DNA of 6,580 bases from NCBI GenBank assembly GCA_000434115.1, contig FR894061.1:1-6580 (forward strand), read 5' to 3'. The translations under genes and the position numbers were made by a program. Of this stretch, positions 6,564 to 6,580 are shown piece by piece (the first letter of the stretch is position 1; the number at the start of each line of letters is the position of its first letter). The DNA comes from Roseburia sp. CAG:309. Its GTDB lineage: Bacteria > Bacillota > Clostridia > Lachnospirales > Lachnospiraceae. Under the pieces are notes generated by a model, which was not told the DNA's origin, did no database searches, and saw nothing but the letters and a program-made list of their open reading frames with translations.

Positions 6564-6580
6564 AAAATATCCAATATTTT
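6564..6580. repeat. AT-only inverted repeat after ileS, possible start of a terminator
   Basis: AAAATAT, three bases, then ATATTTT: perfect 7-base arms directly after the ileS stop. The stem has no GC pair, so it is a poor terminator by itself. The window ends here, so a fuller structure downstream cannot be excluded. Confidence 0.3.

Noticed and set aside
1..6580. Insertion sequence, phage, CRISPR or gene-transfer signature
   Set aside because: There is no transposase or integrase, no spaced direct repeats and no obvious shift in base composition between the genes. The only repeats are the short dyads listed.

Overview
The window looks like chromosomal DNA of a low-to-mid GC anaerobic Firmicute. 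The best guess is Clostridia of the Lachnospiraceae type. This rests on strong AGGAGG-like ribosome binding sites, sigma-A-type promoters, an IleRS of the long (type 2) form, a Cys-rich secreted subtilase and a stand-alone HD-GYP-related protein. The taxon is inferred from protein style, not from a marker match.

Layout: (1) Bases 1-1951, minus strand, hold a secreted subtilisin-family (S8) serine protease. Its 3' end is cut by the left edge. The frame is open across 650 codons with signal peptide, propeptide, intact Asp/His/Asn/Ser catalytic set and a large insertion of about 185 residues before the catalytic Ser. (2) Bases 1952-2080 are a divergent intergenic region. Predicted -10 boxes for the two directions overlap, and a short perfect palindrome lies across one of them. 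(3) Bases 2081-3163, plus strand, encode a degenerate HD-GYP-family protein of about 360 residues. It keeps the HD pair and the fold, but the GYP signature and the Lys after HD are gone. (4) Bases 3164-3392 carry a near-consensus promoter and a leader of about 160 nt that contains a terminator-like hairpin and no T-box. (5) Bases 3393-6563, plus strand, encode a complete type-2 isoleucyl-tRNA synthetase (ileS). (6) The last 17 bases form an AT-only inverted repeat that may begin a terminator.

The three genes do not form an evident pathway. The protease and the HD-GYP-like gene are divergent and may share control through the overlapping promoters. ileS is housekeeping and has its own promoter. 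The most interesting points are the ileS leader (an apparent attenuator without the T-box expected in Firmicutes), the degenerate HD-GYP active site and the inserted domain in the protease. I found no mobile element, CRISPR array, tRNA or rRNA. I do not see a convincing new multi-gene system here.
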